Of a stretch of DNA of 64,000 nucleotides, positions 14,942 through 23,767 are shown piece after piece (position 1 is the first letter of the stretch; every line of letters starts with the position of its first letter). Source of the DNA: Paractinoplanes toevensis (GTDB taxonomy: Bacteria; Actinomycetota; Actinomycetes; Mycobacteriales; Micromonosporaceae); NCBI RefSeq assembly GCF_018332695.1, contig NZ_BOQN01000017.1:1-64000 (forward strand), given 5' to 3'. The notes under the pieces were generated by a model, which was not told the origin of the DNA, ran no database searches, and saw nothing but the letters and a program-made list of their open reading frames with translations. A program made the translations under genes and the position numbers.

Positions 14942-16045
14942 CTACGAACGCTCGGCGGGCTGCGCGGCTGAGGCCGCCGCCACCAGGCGCTCGGCGGCTC
15001 CCCTCGGGTCGTTGCCGCGCCGCAGGTCGCCGCCGACTAGGAAGAGCGTGTCCGGTCCGTACGCGGCCAGCAGTTCGGGAGCGCGCGCGATCGACATGCC
15101 GCCACCCGGCGTCGGCAGGGCCGGCGCCAGGCCGTGCAGCGGCCGCCGGGCCGCGTCGGCGATGGCCAGGCACTGCTCGCGGCTGAGGCTGAACCGGCCG
15201 CCCCAGCTCGGGAAGATCGTGGCGTCCGCGCCGGCCAGCCGCAGCAGGGTGCCGAAGAGGACGTCCGGCGCGATGCCGTGGCTCGCGGTGGCGGTGAAGC
15301 CGCCCAGGAACGACGGATGCGCGAGCACGATGCCGCCGGGGAAGATCTCGGCGGCGTGGGCCAGGGCGCCGAAGCCGGCGATGCCGGGCATGACGAGTAC
15401 GCCGTGGGCGCCCGCGCCGCGAGCGAATTCCACCTGCTCGGCGAAGCGGGCCGCCGATCCGTTGACCACCGGCAGGTAGACGGAGTGCGGGTTGCCCCGC
15501 CGCACCGCCTCGGCCAAGCGCGGCACCCGTTCGGCGAACGGCGCCCACGGCTGGTTCGCCAGTCCCTGGTCCTCCTTCACGACGTGCAGCCCGCCGGCCG
15601 CCACCTCGTGGGCCAGCGTGGCGAGCTGTTCGACGGTCATGCCCACCGGCTTCAGGGCGGTGGCGAGCAGCGCGCCCTCCGGTGCACCGGTCAACGCCCG
15701 GATCCCGGCGATGCCGAGCCGCGGTCCGGCGAGTGCCCCGGCCAGCAACGGCGGCAGCGTGACGTCGACCAGCCGTACGCCGTCCTGCAGCGAGACGTTG
15801 CCGAGCAGCAGGACCAGGAGCTGGCCGAGCTCGCCCCCGGCGAGGTCGGCGGGATAGTCGACGGTGGCCAGGGCCGGTTTCCCGGGCCGCTCGATGACGG
15901 TACGTACGTGGCCGAGCGAATCCCGCACCGCGTTGGCCGGTGCGAGCTCGGTGGGCAGCTCGTGGCTCTGCTCGACGGCGACGAGCCCGGCCCGCGGCGC
16001 GGGGTCCGGCCCGCTGATCTCGTAAACCGCGGTGATCGGCCCCAT
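14942..16045 (-). CDS. RuBisCO-like protein (form IV)
   Basis: A 367-residue member of the RuBisCO large-subunit superfamily with features of a form IV (non-carboxylating) protein. The active-site strand reads ALKPVGMT, which keeps the KPxxG lysine. The carbamylation motif, KDDE in true RuBisCO, reads VKEDQ, so the Lys and one acid remain but the last acid is Gln. The HRA motif is replaced by HPSF. The phosphate-site glycines, PSWGGRFSL, PTPGGGMS and LVGGDLRRG, are present. It could be an enolase, isomerase or decarboxylase acting on a phosphorylated keto-sugar or methylthio-sugar. It diverges from the ThiM-like operon across a short region with a GntR-type operator, so the two arms are probably co-regulated. 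Confidence 0.85.
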   Translation of the reverse strand: MGPITAVYEISGPDPAPRAGLVAVEQSHELPTELAPANAVRDSLGHVRTVIERPGKPALATVDYPADLAGGELGQLLVLLLGNVSLQDGVRLVDVTLPPLLAGALAGPRLGIAGIRALTGAPEGALLATALKPVGMTVEQLATLAHEVAAGGLHVVKEDQGLANQPWAPFAERVPRLAEAVRRGNPHSVYLPVVNGSAARFAEQVEFARGAGAHGVLVMPGIAGFGALAHAAEIFPGGIVLAHPSFLGGFTATASHGIAPDVLFGTLLRLAGADATIFPSWGGRFSLSREQCLAIADAARRPLHGLAPALPTPGGGMSIARAPELLAAYGPDTLFLVGGDLRRGNDPRGAAERLVAAASAAQPAERS

Positions 16046-16104
16046 ATCCTATTGGCCCAAAGGGAGAAGTGGGATAGAGATGATGGTCACCAGCCGAAAC
16101 TACT

Positions 16105-16124
16105 CTGTATACAGCAAAATACAG
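16105..16124. promoter_or_regulatory. GntR-type operator between the RuBisCO-like gene and the thiM operon
   Basis: A perfect 10-base palindrome CTGTATACAG at 16105-16114 is followed ten bases on by a second ATACAG half-site (16119-16124). The GTATAC core is typical of FadR/VanR-type (FCD) GntR operators. It sits in the 103-base region between RuBisCO-like gene start 16045 and the kinase ATG at 16169. The operon encodes a matching GntR regulator (19031-19714), so autoregulation of both arms is likely. Confidence 0.7.
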
Positions 16125-16168
16125 AATGCGGCCCGACGGGCGGGACGCCTGGATCGGGAGCGATGACC

Positions 16169-16954
16169 ATGAGCACGGCAGGCTGGAAGGATGACGCCGT
16201 CCGCGAGGGCTGGGCGCAGATCGCCGGCAAGGGCCCCTTCGTGTACGGGCTGACCAACTACATCGCGGCCAACCTGAGCGCCAACGTCCTGCTGGCCGCG
16301 GGCGCGGGCCCGGCCATCGGCGCGGCGTCGGACTGGGTCACCACGTTCCCGGCCGGCGCGAGCGCGGTGTGGATCAACACGGCCGCCCTGATGAGCAGCG
16401 ACGAGGAGTCGCTGCGCACGGTGGCCCGCACCGCGCACGAGGCCGGCACGCCATGGGTCCTAGACCCGGTGGCGGTGGGCGCGGGCGCCGCCGGCTACGA
16501 CGAATTCGTCCGCTCCCTGCTGGAGTTCCGGCCCGCGGTGATCCGGGGCAACGCCAGTGAGCTGGTCGCGCTGGCCGGCGGCGAGGCCACCGGCAAGGGC
16601 GTGGAGACGACCGTCTCGTCGGCCGACGCGGTCGCCGCGGTGAGCGCGTTCGCCGCCCGGATCGGCGCGGTCGTGGCGGTCAGCGGCCCGGTCGACTACA
16701 TCTCGGACGGCACCCGCACGGTCGAGGTGCCGGGCGGCGACGTGCGGCTGACCCGGGTGACCGGGGCCGGCTGCGCGCTCGGCGCGCTCACCGCCGCCGC
16801 GGTCTTCGCCACCGGCGACGCCTTCCAGGGCGCTGTCGTCTCGCACGCGGCCTACGCCGAGGCGGCCGAGCGCGCGGGCGCCCGCACCCGCGGCACCGGC
16901 GAGTTCGCGGTAGCTCTCGTCGACGAGTTGTCCCTTCTGGGGGACACCGAATGA
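16169..16954 (+). CDS. thiM: Hydroxyethylthiazole kinase (ThiM-like)
   Basis: A 261-residue ThiM-type small-molecule kinase of the ribokinase-like fold. In thiamine salvage ThiM phosphorylates 4-methyl-5-(2-hydroxyethyl)thiazole. Motifs: GLTNYIAANLSANVLLAAGA at the substrate site, WVLDPVAVGAG, VIRGNASE, and the ATP/anion-hole motif VTGAGCALGA, where the family has a Cys at the usual Asp position. ATG 16169 is preferred over ATG 16163 because GGGAG lies eight bases before it. The gene opens a coupled operon with an FMN monooxygenase, rhodanese and GntR regulator rather than with thiE or thiD, so the kinase may serve thiazole breakdown or a related alcohol instead of thiamine supply. Confidence 0.88.
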   Translation: MSTAGWKDDAVREGWAQIAGKGPFVYGLTNYIAANLSANVLLAAGAGPAIGAASDWVTTFPAGASAVWINTAALMSSDEESLRTVARTAHEAGTPWVLDPVAVGAGAAGYDEFVRSLLEFRPAVIRGNASELVALAGGEATGKGVETTVSSADAVAAVSAFAARIGAVVAVSGPVDYISDGTRTVEVPGGDVRLTRVTGAGCALGALTAAAVFATGDAFQGAVVSHAAYAEAAERAGARTRGTGEFAVALVDELSLLGDTE

Positions 16955-18276
16955 TCCTCGCCGCCTTCCTGAACGCCGGCGTGCAGGGCACCGCGGGCTG
17001 GCGGCACCCCGACGCGTCGCCGGCCTTCCTGACCGCCGCCCACTACGTACGGATCGCGAAGGTTCTGGAAGAGGGCCGGTTCCACTTCGCGTTCGTGCCG
17101 GACGCGCTCAGCGTCCCGCGCAGTCTCGGCAACTCGTTCGCGACCGCGGTGAAGTGGGGCTCGGGCACGCCCCGGCTCGATCCGGTGCCGGTGATCAGCG
17201 TGATGGCGGCGGCGACCACCCACCTGGGCGTGGCCGCGACCGTCTCCACCGGCTATCACGAGCCCTACAACGTGGCCCGCGAGTTCGCCACGATCGACCA
17301 CCTGACCGGCGGCCGGTCGGGGTGGAACGTGGTGACCAGCTTCCAGGACGCCGAGGCGCAGAACTTCGGCCAGCCGGCGCTGCCGCCCCGGCCGCAGCGC
17401 TACGCGCGGGCCGAGGAGTTCCTGGAGGTCGCCACCCGGCTGTGGGACAGCTGGGCGGACGACGCGATCGTCGCCGACAAGGAGTCCGGGGTGTTCGGCC
17501 ACCCGGAGGACGTCGAGGCGATCGACCACGACGGCGAGCACTTCCGGGTGCAGGGCCCGCTCAGCGTGCCCCGGCCACCGCAGGGCTACCCGGTGATCAT
17601 CCAGGCCGGGGCCAGTGAGTCCGGCCGCGACTTCGCCGCCCGCTGGGCCGACGTCATCTTCTGCAGCCACGAGTCCCTGGAGTCGGCGATCGCGTTCTAC
17701 GCCGACGTGAAGGCCCGCGCGGCCGCGCACGGCCGCGACCCCGGCCAGGTGAAGATCCTCCCCGCCGCCACCCCGGTGATCGGCACCGACACGCCGGACG
17801 CGCTGGCCAAGCACGAGGCGTTCGCCGGCCTGGTGTCGGTCGAGGCGGGTCTGTCCCGGCTCGCCTACCACGTCAACGTGGACCTGACGGCCTACGACGT
17901 GGACGGGCCGCTGCCGCCGCTCGAGGAGGTCGGCGTCGAGGGGCACTACCGCGAGGTGGTCGAGTTCGCCGAGCGGGAGAAGCTGACCGTCGGGCAGATC
18001 GGCCGCTGGTACGGCGCCCGCACCGAGGGCAGCCTGGTCGGCTCGGCGGCCGGCATCGCCGACACGATGGAGCAGTGGGTGGACGCCCGCGCCGCCGACG
18101 GCTTCATCATCCAGGCCACCCACGTGCCCGGCTCGTTCGACGAGTTCGTCGCCGAGGTCGTGCCCGAGCTCCAGCGCCGCCGGCTGTTCCGAACGGAGTA
18201 CGAGGACGGCACCCTGCGCGACAACCTCGGCCTGACCCGTCCGCACCGCGGCGAGTGGAAGGCCCGCCGCGCATGA
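16951..18276 (+). CDS. FMN-dependent monooxygenase of the NtaA/SnaA/DszA (LLM) family
   Basis: A 441-residue luciferase-like monooxygenase of the two-component type that uses reduced FMN from a separate reductase. The family oxidises nitrilotriacetate (NtaA), dibenzothiophene sulfone (DszA) and alkylated thiols (YxeK/YtnJ types). Seen: VSTGYHEPYNVAREFATIDH and GRSGWNVVTS, the family's hallmark segments near residues 90-130; PVIIQAGASESGRDFAAR near 208-226; and the C-terminal TEGSLVGS and VPELQRR. Start is GTG- or ATG-coupled (ATGA) to thiM. A flavin reductase gene lies in the same operon at 19803. With the rhodanese next door, C-S bond cleavage of an organosulfur compound is a fair inference, but the substrate is not known. 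Confidence 0.87.
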   Translation: MILAAFLNAGVQGTAGWRHPDASPAFLTAAHYVRIAKVLEEGRFHFAFVPDALSVPRSLGNSFATAVKWGSGTPRLDPVPVISVMAAATTHLGVAATVSTGYHEPYNVAREFATIDHLTGGRSGWNVVTSFQDAEAQNFGQPALPPRPQRYARAEEFLEVATRLWDSWADDAIVADKESGVFGHPEDVEAIDHDGEHFRVQGPLSVPRPPQGYPVIIQAGASESGRDFAARWADVIFCSHESLESAIAFYADVKARAAAHGRDPGQVKILPAATPVIGTDTPDALAKHEAFAGLVSVEAGLSRLAYHVNVDLTAYDVDGPLPPLEEVGVEGHYREVVEFAEREKLTVGQIGRWYGARTEGSLVGSAAGIADTMEQWVDARAADGFIIQATHVPGSFDEFVAEVVPELQRRRLFRTEYEDGTLRDNLGLTRPHRGEWKARRA

Positions 18277-19034
18277 CCACGCCGCCGGTGGTCGATGCGG
18301 CCTGGCTGCACGACCACCTCGCCGAGGTGGTCGTGCTGGACGCGTCCATCGAACGCACGGCGGACGGTTTCGGTTCCGGCTTCGACGCGTACGCCGAGGC
18401 GCACCTCCCGGGAGCACGGTTCGCCGACCTGTTCACCGCCTTCTCCGACCCGCACGCGGCATACCCCTTCACGATGCCGCCGGTCGCCCACCTCACCGAG
18501 GCCGCCCGGGCCGCCGGGGTGCACGACGGAACGCCGGTGGTCGTCTACGACCGCAACGGCGGGGCGTGGGCCGCGCGGGTGTGGTGGCTGCTGCGGGTGC
18601 ACGGCTTCGACGCGGTGAGCGTGCTCGACGGCGGCCTCGGCGCCTGGACCGGTCCCCTGGAATCGGGGCCACCCACCCCTGCCGCGCCCGGCGAGCTGAC
18701 CCTGCGGGCACCCGGCCCGGTCACCGCCGATCTCGCCGACGTCGAGGCCGGCGAGAACCAGCTGGTCTGCGCCCTGCGCCGGTCGAGCTTCGAGAACGAG
18801 CACATCCCCGGGAGCACCAACCTGCCCTACCCCGAGCTGCTCCGCCCGGACGGCACCCTCGATCTCGGGCTCGTCCGTTCGCGCGCCGCCGCGCTCGGCC
18901 TGTCAGAATCGGCGATCGTCTACTGCGGTGGCGGGATCAACGCGGCCGGGCTGGTGCTGGCGCTCGAGGCGGCCGGCCTGCCCGCCCCGCGGCTGTACGA
19001 CGGCTCACTCAACGAATGGCGCGAACGCGGATGA
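18273..19034 (+). CDS. Two-domain rhodanese-type sulfurtransferase
   Basis: A 253-residue thiosulfate/3-mercaptopyruvate sulfurtransferase-like protein with tandem rhodanese domains. The first domain is inactive-type (VVVYDRNGGAWAARVWWLL, no active-site Cys). The second carries the active-site loop IVYCGGGINAAG with its Cys near residue 213; the loop differs from the usual CGSGVTA of 3-mercaptopyruvate sulfurtransferases. Domain linkers AHLPGARF and EHIPGSTNLPY are the usual rhodanese signposts. It is coupled by ATGA to both the monooxygenase and the GntR gene. It would carry sulfane sulfur released by the pathway to an acceptor. Confidence 0.88.
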   Translation: MTTPPVVDAAWLHDHLAEVVVLDASIERTADGFGSGFDAYAEAHLPGARFADLFTAFSDPHAAYPFTMPPVAHLTEAARAAGVHDGTPVVVYDRNGGAWAARVWWLLRVHGFDAVSVLDGGLGAWTGPLESGPPTPAAPGELTLRAPGPVTADLADVEAGENQLVCALRRSSFENEHIPGSTNLPYPELLRPDGTLDLGLVRSRAAALGLSESAIVYCGGGINAAGLVLALEAAGLPAPRLYDGSLNEWRERG

Positions 19035-19714
19035 CAGTGAACGCACGGGACACGATCTACCGGACCCTCCTGGAACGGCTCACGCACGGCCACTACGACG
19101 CCGAGGCGCCGCTGCTCCCCCAGGTGCTCAGCGACGAGTTCCAGGTCTCCCGCACCCCGGTCCGGGAGGCGCTCGCCCTCCTCGAACAGGACGGCCTGCT
19201 GGTCTCGGGCAAGCGCGGCTTCGAGATCCGCCGGCGCACCGACGAGGAGATCCTGGAGATCTTCGAGACCCGGGCCATCCTGGAGTCCTCCGCCGCCTAC
19301 GCGGCCGCGACCCGGGCCACCCCGATCGACCTGGCCCGCCTGGCCGACCTGCACGAACGGTCCCAGGCCACGGTGGACCCGGCCGAGGTGCGCCGGATCT
19401 TCAACCACTTCCACGACGCGGTCCGCAACGCCGCCCACAACCGCACGATCACCGGCCTGCTGCACACGATCGAGGCCCAGGTGAAGGTCTCCGCACCGTG
19501 GACCACGTCGGTCGGCGGCGCCCGCGACTTCGGTCCCAGCTACGCCGAGCACGCCACGCTGCTCGACGCCATCCGGGCCGGCGACGCCGTGGCGGCCCGC
19601 ACCGCGAGCCTCACCCACAGCGCCCACGACCGGGACACCCGGGTCAGCCAGCTCATCGTGCGGATGGCCGAGGACCTCAGCGGCCCCGACTCCACCGCGG
19701 CCGGCTGGCTGTAA
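19031..19714 (+). CDS. GntR-family transcriptional regulator (FCD type)
   Basis: A 227-residue regulator. The N-terminal winged HTH includes VLSDEFQVSRTPVREALALL, the GntR signature with the recognition helix. The C-terminal all-helical domain with DEEILEIFETRAILES, FNHFHDAVRNAAHN and the His-containing EHATLLDAIRAGD is the FCD ligand-binding domain; the Asp/His residues likely bind a metal and a carboxylate ligand. It is embedded in the operon (ATGA with the rhodanese), so it is probably an autoregulator. The CTGTATACAG palindrome at 16105 fits this subfamily. Confidence 0.88.
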   Translation: MTVNARDTIYRTLLERLTHGHYDAEAPLLPQVLSDEFQVSRTPVREALALLEQDGLLVSGKRGFEIRRRTDEEILEIFETRAILESSAAYAAATRATPIDLARLADLHERSQATVDPAEVRRIFNHFHDAVRNAAHNRTITGLLHTIEAQVKVSAPWTTSVGGARDFGPSYAEHATLLDAIRAGDAVAARTASLTHSAHDRDTRVSQLIVRMAEDLSGPDSTAAGWL

Positions 19715-19802
19715 CCGTAAGTAGTTGCACCTTCGACGGATGGCAGTCTTCAGTGAATCCCACCAGGATGGGCAGGAGATTGTTACGTCGAGGAGGGCGC
19801 TC

Positions 19803-20285
19803 ATGACTGATGTGGTCGTCGTCTGTGGTCACCCGCAACCGGAGTCGAGGACATTGCGGCTGGCCACGGCGTTAGGGGAGCGCATAGCGAAGAGCCGGGG
19901 CGACGCGACGTTCGTTACGGTCGATGTCTCGGCGCTGGGCCCGGGCCTGATGACACCGGACGACGGCGCCACCGGCGAGGCGCTGATGGAGGTGCAGGAC
20001 GCCACCCTGCTGATCGTGGCGACGCCGACCTACCGCGGCACCTACTCCGGTGCGCTCAAGGTGCTGCTCGACCAGCTGCCGGCCAACGCGCTCGCCGGGG
20101 TGCTGGCCGTCCCGGTGGTCACCGCCGACATCCAGCCGCAGGCCAACAATGCCGAGGCGTTCCTCGCCCGGCTGCTGCGCGAACTGGGCGCCGACGTGGT
20201 CGACTTCGGCCTCACCGCGATCGGGCCGGAGCTGGCCGACCCGGTGGCGGTCGCCGATCAGTACACCGCGGCCCTCATCGCATGA
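19803..20285 (+). CDS. NAD(P)H-dependent FMN reductase
   Basis: A 160-residue flavodoxin-like reductase of the SsuE/MsuE group. It supplies reduced FMN to a monooxygenase. Seen: VVVCGHPQPESRTLRLA at the N-terminal phosphate-binding loop and LLIVATPTYRGTYSGALKVL, the flavin-contacting segment. ATG 19803 is preceded by GAGGAGGG; an upstream in-frame start at 19725 has no comparable site and gives unrelated residues. It follows the GntR gene after 88 bases and is the natural partner of the FMN monooxygenase at 16951. It is coupled by ATGA to the next, broken gene. Confidence 0.87.
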   Translation: MTDVVVVCGHPQPESRTLRLATALGERIAKSRGDATFVTVDVSALGPGLMTPDDGATGEALMEVQDATLLIVATPTYRGTYSGALKVLLDQLPANALAGVLAVPVVTADIQPQANNAEAFLARLLRELGADVVDFGLTAIGPELADPVAVADQYTAALIA

Positions 20286-21292
20286 CGCTGCTGGAGACGC
20301 CGGGCGGCGTCCGCGATCTGGACACGGTCCGGCGCGCCGGCTGGTCGGCACTGCTGTCGTCCTGGTTCGACGACCTGGTGGCGCGCACCGCCGGTGATGT
20401 CGTGCCGAGCACGTCCGGTTCTTCAACCCGCTGCGCATCACGCCGCCCGGGCCGCTCGCCGAACGCCGGATCAGCTGGGACGCCTTTCCCCGGCCGGTCC
20501 GGGTGCGCCACCCCGGCGATCCGGCCGGTGCCCGCCGCGACGCCGACGAGTTACGCAGCCTCGGCGACTACTACGGCGTGACCTTCTACGCCGTACGCGA
20601 TGGGGAAGCGCAGGAGATCGTCCTGCGCTATCGCCCGCAGGACGAGTACTGCGAGTGGTTCGTGGACCGTGACCCCGACACCGGCGACATGCGGCGCATC
20701 GAGTTCACCGCGGAGGGCCACGAATACTGGCGATTCCTCGCCGACGGCACCGCGGCGTTCGCGAGTCGACCGTGCCACCGGAGGAGCGGGTCGACGGCGA
20801 CCGGGAGCTGCTGCTGCGGCTCTACCGGGAGTTGGTCGGACCCCAGGTCCGCGAGAAAGACCTCTATTTCGGTACGGACATAGCGTTCCGCGGGACGCCC
20901 GGCGGCCCGCTACGGCTCTATCGGCGTCAGGGGGGCCTACAACCCGCAGCCAGCTGGCCGAGGTGATGACGATGTCGCTGTTCGGCGCGGCCGCCGACCT
21001 CGGCGAGGGCCCGCCGCCCCCGATCCCGGGCGACCAGCGCTGCTGCGCCGCCGACGACAACCCCGACGTGCTCACTCTGGTCGGCATCGACGCCGGCTGC
21101 CCGCCAGGCTGGCACGCCGCGTTCGAGGAGGCAGCCCCGCCGACCACCACGGCCGGCCCTCTGCCCTCGGGGGCCGCCAGATCTCGGGCCGCCACCGCCG
21201 CCGTCTCGCCGGGCGCCGTCGCCGCCGAAGCGTCGGCCGTCGCCGTGGGCTCGCGGCGGCGCAGCGTGCGGCGGCCGGGTCTGACCGCGTGA
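20282..21292 (+). pseudogene. Unknown protein gene broken by three single-base losses
   Basis: One continuous coding signal that changes frame three times. It starts at ATG 20282 (coupled to the FMN reductase stop) and reads TLLETPGGVRDLDTV. Near 20400 it must shift to read RAEHVRFFNPLRITPPG, near 20762 to read STVPPEERVDGDRELLL, and near 20930-20948 to read SQLAEVMTMSLFGAAADLGE. Each step equals one missing base. With the bases restored it would be about 337 residues, ending at the TGA at 21292, which overlaps the peroxidase GTG as GTGA. I do not recognise the protein family. The coupling on both sides suggests it was a working operon member. Genuine decay or sequencing error cannot be told apart here. 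Confidence 0.7.
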
Positions 21293-23014
21293 GCCCCGGC
21301 GTCTCCGGCGAGCCGCTGCTCGATCTCGACGACATCCAGGCTCACGTGCTGCCCGGCTTCGGCCACGAGCACCAGCGCCTGCTCGGTTGGCGGCTACCCG
21401 GCGACGGACCGGCGACCCACGCGCCGCCTGACAACCAGACCGCGACCCACCCGCCGCCAGACGACAAGACCGCGACCCACGCGCTTCCCGGCGACAGGCC
21501 CGCGGTCGACGCGCTGCCTGACGACGGGCCGGCGCGGGCGGCTCGTGCGCTGCTCGCGATGATCGCCGATCGGGTGACCTCGGCGCGGCAAGGCCTGGCC
21601 TACCGCGCGGTGCGCCGCCAGGTCCGCCGCGGCCTTGCCGGGCCCGGCGAGCTGGCCGGACCGCCGGCCCTCGCCGTGGCTCTCTCGCCGCGGACATTTC
21701 GGGTGTTGGGTCACGACGACATGGCCGCGATCGACGAGGCCTTCGCGGTCGGCATGGCCCGGCGCAGCTACCTGCGCGACCCGCCGGGCAGCGAGTGGTC
21801 GGCCGGCGGCCCGGGCCGCGAGATCGACATCCTGGTGGTGCTGGCGAGCGACGATCTCGCGCAGCTCACGGCGGCAGCCGATGATCTCGCGCAGCGCACG
21901 GCGGCGGCGGCGGCCGGCGATCTTGCGCAGCGCAGCGGCGCCGCCTGCGCGGTGGGCGCGCGGGCCGGCTGCGAACTCGTCCATGATCAGACGGCGCGGC
22001 GGCTGGCCGGCGATGTGGAGCACTTCGGCTTCCGGGACGGGATCTCGCAGCCGGCCCTGCGCGGGGTGATCGACGAGGACGGCACCCCGCTCGTTCCGCG
22101 GCGCCCGATGCCGCCGATGCCGGACCACCGTGAATACGCCGCGCCGGGCGACGTACTGATCTGGCCGGGTCAGTTCCTGTTCGGCCTGCCCCGGCCGAGC
22201 GAGACCGCGCCCACCCGCCCCGCCCCGGCGCGGGCGACGCCCCGGCCTGGCGCGGAACGGCTCGCTGCTGGTCTACCGCATGCTGGAGCAGGACGTGCCG
22301 GGCTTCCGGGCCGACACCGAGCGGATGGCCGCCGAGCTGGGCATCGACCCGGCCGAGGTCCGGGCCCAGCTGGTGGGCCGCCGGCCGGACGGCCGGCCCC
22401 TGATGCGACCGGACGACACGACGGCGGCGGAGCTCAACCACTTCGGCTACGACACCGATGTGCCCGACGTCCCGGACGGGCCGCGCGGTGCGAGCGCCGA
22501 CCCCGACGGCCTGCGCTGCCCGCTCGCCGCGCACATTCGCAAGGTCAACCCCCGCGATCAGGAGACGGACAAGGGCCCACCGGCGGCGACGCTGACCTTC
22601 GCGATTCTCCGGCGGGGCATCCCGTACGACCGCGGTCTGCTCTTTCTCTGTTTTCAGACCGATATCACCCAGCAGTTCGAGCTGCTCGCCCAGCGGTGGG
22701 CCAGCAATCCCGAGCGGCCCCGGCAGGGCCTCGACAACGGCGTGGACCTGATCATCGGCCGGGTCCGCCCGGGCGGCGAACGCCGGGCGCGGCTCCTCGC
22801 GGGCGGGGTGTCGACGATGGCCGACTACGTCCGCCCGCGAGGTGGCGCCTATCTGTTCACACCGTCGCTGTCGGCGCTCCGGACGCTGGCCGGCGCGGCA
22901 GCTTCCAGTCCGGCCGCGGGAAGTGACACGTGTAGCCGTCCGGGATCCGCTCCAGATAGTCCTGGTGCTCCGGCTCGGCCTCCCAGAACGCCCCGGCCGC
23001 CGTCACCTCGGTGA
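21289..23014 (+). pseudogene. DyP-type haem peroxidase gene with two frameshifts
   Basis: Dye-decolourising peroxidase-like coding sequence. The N-terminal part has LLDLDDIQAHVLPGF and EHFGFRDGISQP (the GxxDG motif with catalytic Asp); the C-terminal part has SLLVYRMLEQDVPGF, CPLAAHIRKVNPRD and the LLFLCFQTDITQQFE segment. The two halves lie in different frames. Single-base losses near 22230 and near 22250 would join ALIWPGQFLFGLPRP-type sequence to GDAPAWARNGS and the rest. Family similarity stops near 22890, where the frame runs on over the msrA tail. The gene also holds two blocks of in-frame repeats. It is the last gene of the operon that begins at 16169. Confidence 0.75.
21403..21522 (+). 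repeat. Four 30-base tandem repeats inside the DyP peroxidase gene
   Basis: Four degenerate 30-base units encode 10-residue repeats of the form (P/T)AxHxxPxDx near the N-terminus of the peroxidase. A second block of about three 30-36 base units, each encoding DLAQxTAAA-like residues, lies near 21850-21940. Both blocks are in frame and sit where the family has no such insertions, so they look like expanded low-complexity linkers. Confidence 0.75.
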
Positions 23015-23384
23015 CGACCTTGCCCGGCCACAGCCCGGACGCCTCGACGTCGGCGATGGTGTCCTCGGCGACCCGCTTCTGCTCGTCGGTCTCGTAGAAG
23101 ATCGCCGAGCGGTAGCTGGTGCCGATGTCGTTGCCCTGCCGGTTCATCGTGGTCGGGTCGTGGATCTGAAAGAAGAATTCCAGCAGATCACGGTACGACG
23201 TGAGGGCCGGGTCGAAGGTGATCTCGATGGCCTCGGCGTGGCCCTCGTGGTTGCGATAGGTCGCGTTCTGCACGTGGCCGCCGGTGTAGCCGACTCGCGT
23301 CGACACCACCCCGGGGCGCCGGCGGATGAGGTCCTGCATCCCCCAGAAGCAGCCGCCGGCCAGAATTGCCTTCTCCGTGGCCAT
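22857..23384 (-). CDS. msrA: Peptide-methionine (S)-S-oxide reductase
   Basis: MsrA, 175 residues, repairs methionine-S-sulfoxide in proteins using thioredoxin. The active-site motif GCFWG sits near residue 11, and the family features [36 protein letters not shown] and the C-terminal [13 protein letters not shown] are present. ATG 23384 is preceded by GGGGAG. The coding end reaches 22857, tail-to-tail over the last part of the DyP peroxidase frame. It lies just downstream of the dodecin gene on the same strand (17 bases). Confidence 0.95.
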   Translation of the reverse strand: MATEKAILAGGCFWGMQDLIRRRPGVVSTRVGYTGGHVQNATYRNHEGHAEAIEITFDPALTSYRDLLEFFFQIHDPTTMNRQGNDIGTSYRSAIFYETDEQKRVAEDTIADVEASGLWPGKVVTEVTAAGAFWEAEPEHQDYLERIPDGYTCHFPRPDWKLPRRPASGAPTATV

Positions 23385-23401
23385 GTTGCACTCCCCATTC
23401 G

Positions 23402-23611
23402 TCAGTCCTCGACGCGGAACCCGATCTTCAACCGGACCTGGTAGTAGGCGACGTCGCCGTCCACCACCTGTCCGCGGATCTCCTGGGTCTCGAACCATTC
23501 GATGTTACGCACGGTCTCGGCCGCCTTGCGAATGCCTGTCCGGATGGCGTCGTCGACGCTGGTCGGACTGCTGCCCACGATCTCGCTGAGCCGGTACACG
23601 TGGTTTGCCAT
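23402..23611 (-). CDS. Dodecin (flavin-storage protein)
   Basis: A 69-residue dodecin, which assembles into a dodecamer that stores FMN or CoA-type ligands in the cytosol. The sequence has the beta-alpha-beta-beta pattern, with [11 protein letters not shown], a helix from [16 protein letters not shown], the flavin-stacking Trp in [12 protein letters not shown] and the final [13 protein letters not shown] strand. ATG 23611 is chosen because GGAGG lies directly upstream; a longer frame to 23683 is unlikely. It probably forms a small stress unit with msrA. Confidence 0.92.
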   Translation of the reverse strand: MANHVYRLSEIVGSSPTSVDDAIRTGIRKAAETVRNIEWFETQEIRGQVVDGDVAYYQVRLKIGFRVED

Positions 23612-23767
23612 GACAGCCTCCTCCGCTCGGGGTTCGTTCTGCCTATCACACCGGATGGCGACCGACCCGCACCCGATTCGCAATTAACAGACCTTTTGTG
23701 GGGCTTCCCGCGGCCGACAGGACTACTCGCCCCTGCTCGGAACTTCCGCACGAAGGACTGCCCACAT

